DNA of 64,000 nt from Gigaspora margarita (lineage: Eukaryota > Glomeromycota > Glomeromycetes > Diversisporales > Gigasporaceae). Location of the stretch: assembly GCA_009809945.1 (NCBI GenBank), contig WTPW01000070.1:297723-361722 (forward strand). Direction: 5' to 3'. The position numbers and the translations under genes were made by a program. The notes beneath the pieces were generated by a model. That model searched no databases. It was not told where the DNA came from and worked only from the letters and a program-made list of their open reading frames with translations. Positions within the stretch are counted from its first letter, which is position 1; every line of letters starts with the position of its first letter. Shown one piece after another: positions 12,785 to 24,356 of the stretch.

Positions 12785-13225
12785 ATAAAATAAGTAGCTG
12801 TGCAATGCAGTTGCGCAAAACCAGGAATGGAGAAATTAGTGCATGATGTAAATATTATATATCTAACTTCTGAATTATCTTGTGATTACTAAATTACTTT
12901 AATATCTTGTAGAGAAGAAGGTAAAATTTCTAAATTTTTATACAACCTCTGCAAATATGTTTGTTGTAGGATTAATCAAGTGATATAAAATCACGAATCA
13001 TTGGATCTGAGTCAGGATATCACTTAATTTGATCTGATTAATTATGTGATCAATTTAAGAGTCAGTTTATGAAACAATGTAGGGAGGGCATTAATAAAGT
13101 AATAATTTTAAGGTTATGTAATGCGAGAACAATAATAATATATTTAAGGGAGCAATAATGATGTTGATACCTGATATCTGCAAAAACAATAATAAATCAA
13201 GTATCTATTCAACAATTGTAAATAT
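12785..13225 (+). repeat. Dispersed repeat, second copy of the 5.0-6.2 kb family
   Basis: Contiguous copy of the two blocks described at 5020-6240 (AATAAGTAGCTG to ATGATGTTGATA), directly abutting the 352-bp array. Confidence 0.6.
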
Positions 13226-14640
13226 CAAAATGATTACGTAAATCTGTACAATTTTATATAGTTAGTAAACAATATAAACAATAATTGTAGTATTAATAGT
13301 AAAGTATTATAATAATAAGCCCATATTAGTACATTCAACAAATTAGATAACAAAATTAAAAATCAATGCTGATATAAAATAGAAAAAGTGACTTAATACA
13401 TAAATCGATAATCAAAACAGAATCTTGAGCAAAACAAGTAAAAACAAGCTATAATATTAATACAAGTAAAATAAGTCAAGAAGGCGTGATGATAAATAGT
13501 CAAGTTAATATTCATATAAAGAAAATTAATATTGTGAACACATAGGTAATATTATAGAATCTTTTAAATAACAATCCCTACTGTAATTCAAAAGCATGAA
13601 ATGTCAGCATGCATAGCATACAAAATCACAAGGAATGATCATCCAATCAGATGCCCAGAATTGTGAACTTAACTTGCTTGTAAACCATACTGTACATATT
13701 TCATACTCCGTTTCTGGTATACTATAAACACATACCGTAATCTTATAGATTCTCTTAAACATCAATCCCTACTATGTAAACAGTAACTTAAAAGCACAAA
13801 ATGTTAGCATGCAAGGCATACAAATCACAAGAAATGACTACACAATTAGCAGTGCTAATTGTAAAATATTATAAAAACAAGCCCCCATATGAATACAATT
13901 ATGAATTAAGTACTAATATAAAATAAAAAAATTTTAAGTGACCTGATACATAATTGATAGTCCAAACAGATTTCTGAGTAAAACAAGTAAAAACAAACTA
14001 CAATATTAACACATAAATACACTAAATCAAGAAAGCACAATGATAAACAATCAAGTCAATGTACACAAAAAAAAGCATCACTGTAAACACATGCCGTAAT
14101 ATTATAGAATCCCTTAAACATCAATTCCTATTGCAATAAACAGTAATTTAAAAGCATGACAGCATGCATGGCATACAAAATCACAAGGAATAACTATCCA
14201 ATCAGCAGTACTAACAGCAAAATGTTATAAAAACAAGCCCTTATTTTAATACAATCATGAATTAAATACCAATATAAAATAAAAAATCTCAAGTAACTCA
14301 ACTCATAATCGATAATGCAAACTGAATCCCAAGAAAAATGAGTAAAAACAAACTACAATATTAACACATAAATACACTAAATCAAGAAAGCATGATGATA
14401 AACAATCAAGTCAAATATAAGCAATACTGTAAACACATATCATAATATTATAGAGCCCCTTAAACATCAATTCCTACTGTGATAAACAGTAATTTAAAAA
14501 GCATGAAATGTTAGCACACATGGTATACAAATCACAAGAAATGACCATCCAATCAGATGCCAAAGATTGCAGAAGTTGTCTAACTTGTCTATAAACTATA
14601 CACTTCATACTTCATACTATGTTCCTGGTATAAACCAATT
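13226..14640 (+). repeat. Tandem array, period about 352 bp
   Basis: The landmark TGT(G/A)AACACAT followed by GTAATATTATAGA occurs near 13539, 13727, 14078 and 14431; the last two intervals are about 352 bp. Landmarks GAGTAAAACAAGTAAAAAC and AAATCAAGAAAGCA keep the same phase. The 13539 unit is shortened and closes with CTGGTAT, as does the last unit (14625). A further copy lies at 8.35-10.66 kb. No coding. Confidence 0.8.
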
Positions 14641-16230
14641 TCTTTATTCTATAAGTACAAGTTTTTTTTGAGCTAGCATATATAAAATTATTCTCTCACA
14701 TTGCAAAATATTTTATTAACCAATTAAATTAATTTATTTAATTTCAGTTTTTTAAGTGCAAGATTTTTTATTTTTTTTATTAACTTGTATTTAGAGAAAA
14801 TTAATTAAATATTAAATTAATTTCTTTAATTGCAGGTTTTTTCTAAATGCAAGATATTTTTCTGACCCATTAACTTGCACCTAGAGAGAGTTAATTGTGT
14901 ATATATATATCAATTTGACCAAGTAAAATTATAAATATATGTCATGTGCTAAAATATTTGATTCAGAGGATTTTTCTTTAAATTCAACCTCTCTCTATAT
15001 ATAAGATAACTATTGGTCCCAATGCAGTGTGCTTAGAAAGAGTCGACTGTATTATTAATAGTTAATAACTTAACCATTGTTAATAATTCATTTAATTAAA
15101 TAAATTATTAACAAGTAAATACATAATAAAATAAAAATTGTTTGCAAATAGGGGGAATTATCTGATTAATTATTTGAGAAAAAAATAATTTTTTATTCTG
15201 TCTAATTAGCTGTGCCATGTATTATTAATCCGCTTTTAGTTAATAATTTGAACATCATTTAATAATTATTATTAATTATGAAAAGCATTGCACGCATTAT
15301 ACAGGACCTGGACATCTCTCATATAGGTCATAACTGGATTTTGGCCAATTTTGATCTAATTTGCTGAAAATGACAAAATCTATTTACTTTAATAACTTCT
15401 AATCCAGTGTTCAGAATTGAATAAACTTTTTTTTGTTAGATACACCTCACTGAGAGATTTATTTTAAAAAAGTTCATTCAAATTGGACTACTAGATGCCA
15501 AGATAATTGCCAAAAACTGTTATTGCTTCTCGAATTTTAGGTGTTTTTGCTGAAAAGTTTCAAGTATAACTCTATACTAGATGTTAAGGGTCTTCATAAT
15601 ACAGTTTGGATAAACTGGTCTGAAATATTGGAGACAAACATTATTATTAACTTGTAAATGCAGTTATTATTTAAGCATAATTGATACTGAAATGAATAAA
15701 CTTCCAGAAAATAGCAACCAAAATTGTGCCAGGAATCACTGTAAGCAGTTGTATTTGAGATGTACAGCATTGGCTTGTAGTTTTCTGCCTGCATAATGCA
15801 GACCAGCCATTAGTGTGAAATTGTAATAACTGAACTTAGAAATTATTATGAAATTATTATGAAAATTTCAGAGAAGGAAGGGGACTGGGTTGCGAAATGG
15901 TTTACTTCTCATAGCGGAAATAGCATCTCTTGGCACAAAGGCTATAGTTTATTTTCTTTTACTTTGTGGCATACTTGCTCCAAACTTGACCTGGAATGTT
16001 GGTAGTTGCTATTTGCAGAAGGTTATTTCACATCATGCTTACCTTTATTTGGATTTTTATCTGAGTTTCATGCCTTGGTGCTAATTTTCACATGCATTGC
16101 ATTTGCTACATAATTAACCCAGCTCTTGCAGTGCCCACTCCTGTTTAGCTATCTTTTCAATCCGTTGGCTATTCATATGCTATATGCATATCAACTCAAT
16201 TAATAATTTAGGAGGTCTCATTACTATATA
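14641..16230. other. AT-rich gene-free stretch
   Basis: No gene is supported. A CTGCATAATGCAG palindrome at about 15790 with neighbouring CCAGCCATTA matches similar short blocks at 5550-5630, indicating another dispersed repeat. The open frames at 15594-15794 and 15890-16084 show no domain. Confidence 0.45.
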
Positions 16231-16749
16231 CAGTGTTATGCAGCAGAGGTCTTTTTTGATTTTTAATAGTTGTTTATTGCGTCAAGAGTGTGTTGAGTGT
16301 AATCTAGGTTTGTATTAGAATCATATTCCTGTATTGCAAATACAAAGTAAGATTTCCTATTGTGTAATGTATTAGAAAACCTACTTTGTCAACTCCTGAT
16401 AGGATTTACTTCTTTGTGATAGTAATACAACCCAAAAATGAAATTCAATTTTGTTAGAAGGCTAACGTTGGAGCTATAGCCATGGACTGTTGCCTATTAT
16501 ATGTAAATTTTGTCTCTGACATTTTAATTAGTGCATCAAGATTGACTTAAACACTGGTCTTGGCATATTTTCATTTTTTTTCTGCATGTGTTTGAAATTC
16601 ACATTAGACTGATCTGGAATGATCAAAATTCAAACTCATCGATTGGTAATTACCTTTTTAGAACTAGTATAATTAAGTAAAACCCTTATAATACAATGCA
16701 CTAAATTGTTAAAAATCAAAAAAGACCTCTGCTATATTATGCACCTTGT
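16231..16749. mobile_element. MITE with ~30-bp inverted ends
   Basis: GCAGAGGTCTTTTTTGATTT near 16241 is matched inversely near 16705-16735 (AAATCAAAAAAGACCTCTGC). The ~0.5 kb interior has no coding capacity. Target duplication not evident. Confidence 0.6.
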
Positions 16750-17449
16750 TAAAAAACAAATAAATGAAATGATCATAATGTACTATATAAGGCCACCCAA
16801 AGTTAATTTTTCATTTTGCATAACCTAGTGTTTCAAAATTCTAGTTGTTAGGTCTTTTTTTTTTAAAAAAATCTTTGCATGGCTAAATTAATTCATGTTC
16901 ACATTTTTATAGGAATGCATCAGTCCGGTCTGGTCCAGTCTGGTCCCTAAGAGGACAATTATTATAGTGTTTACAGTCCAGTCTGGTTCTTTAGTTCCAT
17001 AATGGTTCTTTAATGATTACATCAATCTTAATGCATAAGATTTTATTGGCCAAAAATAACACAATTATTTACTTTCAGAGTACCCTAGCTATAGCAAAAA
17101 AAATTTGGGTCATGTGATAACTGATAAAAATCTTTAAGTTTATTTGGATCAGGGTTAGCGTCTATATTAGGGTTTGAAGTTAGTATTGTATATAGTAAAA
17201 TTGTTCAAAGAATATTTTTTGTTAGTGCACAGAAAGTGGTTTCTTATATAGTTTGTTGAGAAATAAGCAATTTCTTCTAATTTTCTTTAGATGAATATTT
17301 GTTTTGAATTTTGCCTAATCATGTAATATTACACTAAATTGGAAATCCTTATTGGCTAATTTACTGCAAATTGTCATATGACCCAAATATTTTTTGCCAT
17401 GGCTAGGGTACTGCCCAGTTTACAAACATGTACCATATTATGTGATTTT

Positions 17450-19255
17450 ATATCATCAGCAAATTTATAATAGCGTAATCTTACGTAAGATCTTATAAAC
17501 TGTAATATAAGCAAAATATTACATAATATATTTTGAAATATTTCGAATTATCAAATTTTCGAAATATTATGAAAGTAATTTCAAAATATTTTAAAATAGG
17601 TTAACGAAATATTTCAATCCCTTTCAAAATAATTTAGAACTAGGAAACCAAGCTAGATCAGGATCAGTAGGTCTGTAACCTGGATCACGCATTAGACTGT
17701 TTTTTCGAAATAGTTCAAAATAGTTCGATGATATTCAAATTCTGTACTACAAGATCAGATTAGCTCTTTTGTTTATAATTAGATCTTCTATTTTTTTTCA
17801 CTTTTTTGTTTTTATTTCGTTTCGTTTTTTATTTTTATTTCATTTTTTGTTTTTGTTTCGTTTTTTTGTTTTCATTTTTATTTTTAATTTTTTTTAATTT
17901 ATTTTTTATTTCGGCACTTTTACAAGACACCTTTGCAAGAAGACATACAACATTTCGAAACCTTGCGCATGTCTACGCAGACTTCTGACACATTCAAGAA
18001 CACCAAGAATGCTTCTTTAGAGAAATGATTTTGTTAGGTGCAAGTTTTTGCAAGTTTTCGCAAGGTTTGCAAGTTTGTGCAACTTTTTGCAAGGTTTCAC
18101 ATCATTTATTTTTTCGTTTCATGTTTTTTGTTTTTGTTTTTTTTTGTTTTATTTTAAAATTTTTTTAGTAATTTATTAAATTTCAGCACTTTGCGAGAAC
18201 AGAACGCTTACTTCCTGGAACTTTGCAAGAAAAACAACCCAGACTTTTCTGGTACTTCGTGACTTTTTTGGCATTTCGCAAGAACATTAACATGGCTTTC
18301 GCAATTTCTGAATTTACAAGAACGCAAACTCTTATGAAGATTTGGGGCTTCATTTATTTTTTTTTTATTAGTTTGCTTACACTTTTTGTTTTTTTGTTTT
18401 TTTTTTTTTTTATTTATTTTTTTAATTTTTATTATAGTTTATTTATTCCTAACTTCTTCAAAACTTTGCAACTTTCATTGGCTATTTGCAAGAACCAACA
18501 CTTCTAAGAAATGTTTTTTATTTTGAAGTTTTTAGAAAAAGAGTGGGAAACGAAGTTTATAGCCAAAACAAAAGAAGTAGTCAAAGTGAAGACAATTGAA
18601 AACAAAGAAGCGAAGATAATAGCTAACTGTGGGTGAGTGAAAATAAGTGTATAGGGCTAGTTTTTTGTATATAGTGATAGAATTAGATGCGAAGAAGTGC
18701 GAAAGTATTTAAAATAATATATAATAATGTAAAATTAATACTGTAAAAAATGTATAATAATTAAAATATAATATATAATATAATATGTATAATATATAAT
18801 AATAATAAATAAAAAAATAATAATAAATAAAAAAATGTAAAATTTTATAATAAATTGTGAAACCTTGTGAAATAAAGATAAAACCTGTAAAAAAGTATGA
18901 TTATGTGAATATGTATATCGTTTATTTATTTTTTAAAAATCTGTGAAAATTTGCCAAATATTGTGAAACAATGTGAAAAGATCCAAAATATTGTAAAACA
19001 ATGTGAAAATATCAAAATATTACCTCCTGCACGCATTAGTTTATTGATCTGCATAAGTACACGACCCCTGTAGGGGGAGGTAATTTGCATTTTTTTTTAT
19101 TTGGTATATTTCAAAATATTTCAAAATAATAACCGTAATATTACCGTAATCTAACGTAATATATTACATAATATACCATATCGATCATAAGATTTTCGTA
19201 ATATTATGGGCCATAATATCTTATGTAAGTTTTGTATATATAATTCGCTGAAGAT
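17450..19255. mobile_element. Inner element nested in the 16.9-20.4 kb hAT
   Basis: TCATCAGCAAATTTATA at the left is mirrored by GAATTCGCTGAAG-like sequence at the right (TATAATTCGCTGAAGATG), followed on both sides by TTACGTAAGATCTTA-type words. It interrupts the outer element, whose arms align when this block is left out. The inside is T-rich with recurrent TTTGCAAGAAC words and GAAATATTTC runs. No transposase. Confidence 0.5.
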
Positions 19256-19264
19256 GTACCACTT

Positions 19265-20235
19265 ATCATATAACATTAAATGTATGTAAAATACTAAAGT
19301 AAAATTTCTCCAAAATCTAAACAAGTGTTTCTTAATAACTACCTAGCAAAATTTGATATTTTTTTAAATGAATTCTACTAAAATATAAATTGATTTAAAA
19401 AATTTTATACTAAATTCTATCAAGTAGTTGTCGAGAAACCTTCATTCAAAATTTGGAAAGATTTCATTGCCTTTTAAGAAAATAGCTGTGGCAGAAATTT
19501 TTCTAAACTTTGAACAAATTTCTCAACAACTATCTGATAGAATTCGATGAAAATTTTTTTAAATCAATTCTATGAATCAGTAGAATTCATTAAAAAAATT
19601 TTCAAATTCTGCTAAGCAGTTATCGAAAAACATTTATTTAAAGTTTCTGCTGTGGCAGCAAAAATTTTCCAAATGTTGAATGAAAATTTTTCAACAACTA
19701 ATTAACATAATTCAATAAAAATTTTTTTAAATAAATTTACTGATCTTTATATGATTAAAAAAAATTTTTATCAAATTCTATCAGATATTTGATGAGAAAC
19801 ATTTATTCAATGTTTAAAAATTTTTTTATCACTATAATTTTCTTAGATAGAAAATTTACCCAAACTTTAAACAAATGTTTCCCAAAAAATACTTAGCAGA
19901 ATTTGATAATTTTTTTTAATGAATTCTACTGCTTCATAGAATTGACTTAAAAAATTTTTATCAAATTCTATCAGATAGCTGTTGAGAAATTTCATTCAAA
20001 GTTTAAAAAAATTTCTGCTGTAACTATTTTCTTAAGGAGGTGATGAAAATTTTTCCAAATTTTGAATGAAGGTTTCTCGACAATAAATTTTTTTAAATCA
20101 ATTATATGTTTAAGTAGAATTCATTTAAAAATTTTTTATCAAATTTTGCTGGGTTGTTATCGAGAAACACTTGTTTAAATTATGGAGAAATTTTACTCTA
20201 GTATTTTATGTATGTTTAATGTTACATGATATGCA
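19265..20235. repeat. Long imperfect palindrome with internal inverted copies
   Basis: The arm starting ACATTAAATGTATGTAAAATAC at the left is mirrored at the right (GTATTTTATGTATG, TTAATGTTACATG). Between them, a unit containing TGAATTCTACT, TTGATTTAAAAAATT and CTCGACAACT-like words occurs about five times in alternating orientation. It forms the right part of the 16.9-20.4 kb element. Confidence 0.65.
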
Positions 20236-20489
20236 GTACATGTAAAATCATGTAATATAGTACATGTCCATAGACTATGTGCTAGGGTACTATGTAAACT
20301 AATATCATATGATCTATGTTACACCTGATCAAAAAACTTGATTGAGTAATATGAATATCATAGTCATGTTTACAAGGACTGGTCCTAGGACCAGTCCTTT
20401 AATGGTCCTATGGTCCTTATCAGTCCCAGGACTAATGCGTCCCTACATTTTTATTGGACCTATCAGGTAATTACGGAAAGCATCATGAT

Positions 20490-20690
20490 TGGGAGTAGGG
20501 TTCTGAAGTTCAGTTTGGTTCAATAGAGGTTCAGATTCAAGTTCAATAAACCTGAACCTGAACCTGAACCTGCTCTAAAAGTTCAATACTGAACTGAACC
20601 TGAACTTAAAATTATTGAACCTGAACTTAAAAAAGTTCAGTTCAGGTTCAGTTCAAGGTTCATGAACATGTTCAGGTTCATAAAATATGC
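20490..20690. repeat. GTTCAG/CTGAAC short-word inverted repeat, copy 2
   Basis: Runs of AACCTGAACC words followed by GTTCAGGTTC words; starts with TAGGGTTCTGAAG, resembling the TAGGGTTCC ends of the CAAAT-word elements at 51.3 and 60.8 kb. Confidence 0.55.
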
Positions 20691-20799
20691 ACATTTTTCC
20701 TAAATCACAAAGTTTGAATCAATTAGTAAAATTCAGATAATCATAATTTTATTAATCTATACCACCTAATTCAGAGTTCATACATTTTTGCTGATTTGA

Positions 20800-23180
20800 T
20801 TAGTTGTTGGTTAATTATTTGTGCTTTATTTTTGTTTATTTTTTTTTAGCTTATTTGATTGTTTTTGGTAATTTATTCGTATGTACGTTACTATTTTTGT
20901 TGGTTGATTGTCTAAAATTAATTATAGCATATTGTCGGTGTGCCATGATGCCATATATATATATATATATATTTGTGTAATGTGAATATGCTTTTTTTTT
21001 TAGCTAATTTGATTGTTTTTGGTAAATTATTCGTATTTACATTACTATTTTTGTTGGTTGATTGTCTAAAATTAATTATGGCATATTGTCAGTGTGCCAT
21101 GATGCCATATATATATTTGTATAATGTGAATATGCTTTTGTTCATTTTGCATGTGATATATATAAATACATATGCATATGTTGAACATTATGATTTTCGT
21201 CATTTCATTCCAAATGATAGTTGTCATCAAAATCGTTTAGCGATTTTTTTTCTTGGGAAATTATTAATGATCTATTATCTTTTATATAGTGGAAAGGGCT
21301 ATTATATTATGATATAGGGCGTAAGCTACATAAGAGTAACTATATATTATAATAGAATCATGTACGCTAATACGAATTTCTTCTTGACGCATTTTTTGAT
21401 TGTATTATTCATCAGATGAAATATTGCAATGTTTAACTTTCTATGTTCATTTATTTTGTGCCCATTACTTGATCTAAATTGTGATCATCGGTCAGTCGTA
21501 ATTTATGATAGAAATTACATAATGCTTGATTGGTTGTTAGTTAATTATTTATGCTTTATTTTTATTGATTTATTATTTAACTAATTTGATAATTTGATTT
21601 GTTTTCAGTAAATTATTAGTACGTACGTTACTATTTTTGTTAATTGATTGTTCAAAATTATGACGTTTATTATTGTTGGTGTGCCATGATGCTATATTTA
21701 TGTAATGTGAACATGCTTTCGAACATTTGCATGTGATACATATAAATACGTATGCATATGTTATAAACGTTATAAACTAAATAATTTTATATGTGTAAAT
21801 AATAATTAATAATTGATAATTGTGTCAAAATTAGTTCGACATAAATTGATACTCAGAATGCACGTACATAATGTAACAATAAAGAATTACTTGCGTCGAA
21901 GAAGAATTATAACACATTAAAAATCAAAATGCGAATAAATAAATAAATAAATATAAATATGGTAATAATAATATTTATTGCTTCGAATATTATATCTTTT
22001 GAATGTTTTATGGCCGGATGTGATCATCAATCAGATGTAATTTATAATGTAAATTACAAAATTGATGATTGGTTGTTAGTTAACTATTTATGCTTTATTT
22101 TTATTGATTTATTATTTTAACTACTAATTTGATAATTTGATTTGTTTTTGGTAAATTTATTAGTACGTACATTACTATTTTTGTTAATTGATTGGCCAAA
22201 ATTATGACGTTTATCATTGTTGGTGTGCCATGATGCTATATTTATGTAATGTGAACTATGCTTTCGATTATTTGCATGTGATATATATAAATACGCATGC
22301 ATATATTATAAACATTATAAACTAAATAATTTTATATATGTAAATAATAATTAATAATTGATAATTGTGTCAAAATCAGTTCAACATAAATTGATACTCG
22401 GAATGCACGTACATAATGTAACAATAAAGAATTACTTGCGTCGAAGAAGAATTATAACACATTAAAAAGCAAAATGCGAATAAATAAATAAATATAAATA
22501 TGGTAATAATAACATTTATTGCTTCGAATATTATATCTTTTGAATGTTTTATGGCCGGATGTGATCATCGATCAGATATAATTTATAATATAAATTACAA
22601 AATTGATAATTGGTTGTTAGTTAATTATTTATGCTATATTTTTATTGATTTATTATTTTAACTACTAATTTGATAATTTAATTTGTTTTCAGTAAATTTA
22701 TTAGTACGTACGTTACTATTTTTGTTAATTAATTGTCCAAAATTATGACATTTATCATTGTTGGTGTGCCATGATGCTATATTTATATAATGTGACTATG
22801 CTTTCGATCATTTGCATGTGATATATATAAATACGTATGCATATGTTAAATGAACTAAATAATTTTATATGTATATAAATAAATAATAACAATAATTAAT
22901 AATTAATAATTTGTAATTATGTCAAAATCAGTTCGACAGAAATCGATACTCGGAATACACGTACGTAATATAACAATAAAGAATTACTTATGTTGAAGAA
23001 GAATTATAAACACATTAAATAGCAAAATGCGAATAACTAAAAAATAAACATGATAATAATAATATTTGTTGCTTTGAATATCGCATTTGTCAAAGGTTTT
23101 ATGGTCAGATGTGATCATTGATGAAAAGTAATTTATGATAATATAATTACAAAATTGATTATAGCGCATGAAATGTATTT
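20800..23180 (+). repeat. Tandem array of ~530-550-bp units
   Basis: GATGTGATCATC-like landmarks fall near 21483, 22012, 22553 and 23103, about 529, 541 and 550 bp apart. Other in-phase landmarks are GTGCCATGATGC, GTGATATATATAAATAC and CTTGCGTCGAAGAAGAATTA. A shortened unit repeats at 20820-21000. Weaker similarity (AAAGATGACTTACGCTTTCG and AAAGATGACTTTCACTTTCG) continues to 23640. No coding; it lies just upstream of the Helitron. Confidence 0.75.
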
Positions 23181-23875
23181 AATATTAATCATAGTAAAGT
23201 CAAGTATCATTATATAAATAATTTACAACCTAATTAATTTAAAGTTAAATAAATATTAAAGAATGTGAGAAATATTAAAGATGACTTACGCTTTCGTTCT
23301 GACTAAAAAAAGTAAGAATGATAAACATGATACAAACTGTCATATATAGACACCTAACTTTTCTACGATATGCATTTGTACAGAATCATAAGCATCTAAA
23401 AATGTAAAATAAATAAATAAATATGATATTATGTAGTAATAATACTTATCGCTTTCGCATTTTTGAAAATTCAAGTAATTTATAATGAGATTACAAAATT
23501 AGTTAAAGCGCATGAAATATGTAATCATAGAAAGTCAATTATCCAATTTTAAATTTGTGATAAATTTATGATGTAATCAATTTAGAGTTGAAAAAATTAA
23601 AGATGACTTTCACTTTCGTTCTGCTCCAAAAACAATAAACGATTTATAAATTGATATTTAAATATTAATATATTTATTAATATTAAATATTATTTATTAT
23701 TCAATGCTTTACTATGATCAGTCTATAAAATAAATCAAATATTTTATGGTATTTCTATATGATAAAATTATTGATCTTAATTTATAAACTAAAATAGTAA
23801 ATCATTGAATAAAACCATTATTGCATACTACGTAATCAATAATTACTGTATTTTATGTACTCTTTCTGATCATTC

Positions 23876-23904
23876 GGTAACCCAGCCGTACCGGCTGGGT
23901 CACC
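23876..23904. other. GC-rich hairpin upstream of the Helitron
   Basis: ACCCAGCCG, loop TAC, CGGCTGGGT, extended by GGT/ACC after one mismatch. It stands out in AT-rich DNA and resembles the hairpins near Helitron 3' ends, but no CTRR end follows within the expected distance. Confidence 0.5.
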
Positions 23905-24356
23905 AATCCATCATCATCGTTCATAAAATACAGCACTAATTTCATACTTCACATGCAATAACTCTATATTATCTATATATTATTTTTATGATTATTTAAA
24001 TTGATTAAATAAAAAGCAAATTATTATTTATAAAAGCAAAAAATGAGTATGCTTATTATATTATATATGTATATATTATGGCGTATATATATATTATGGG
24101 TATGCATATTATATATATATATATGCGTATCATATATAAATTATTATATACATTATAAATTATAAATATTGTATTAAATTGTATTAAATGATTGTATATA
24201 TATATATGATATATATATTTATTTATATTCGTTTATTAATTTATTAATAATTCGTTAATAATAACTATAATCATCCACATTAATAAAAAAAATATATATA
24301 TATATATATTCAGTTATTCATTAATCGTAATCATCCGCGTTCGTTAAAAAAAAAAA

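Larger units (their letters stand above)
16910..20445. mobile_element. hAT-type non-autonomous element with 8-bp TSD
   Basis: Left end TAGGAATGCATCAGTCC and right end GGACTAATGCGTCCCTA are inverted repeats, flanked by the exact 8-bp duplication CATTTTTA (16902-16909 and 20446-20453). Just inside both ends are repeated GGTCC/CTGGT words. The subterminal arms remain alignable (ACATGTACCATATTA near 17430 against the complement near 20260). No transposase is present: open frames at 17806-17988 and 18223-18507 are translations of T-rich DNA. An inner element occupies about 17450-19255. Confidence 0.8.

Noticed and set aside
17806-18507. Membrane proteins in the T-rich block
   Set aside because: Phenylalanine-rich frames arise from TTT-rich DNA; no signal or conserved motif.
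20973-21317. 114-codon open frame
   Set aside because: It runs through units of the ~545-bp tandem array and is not kept open in the other units.
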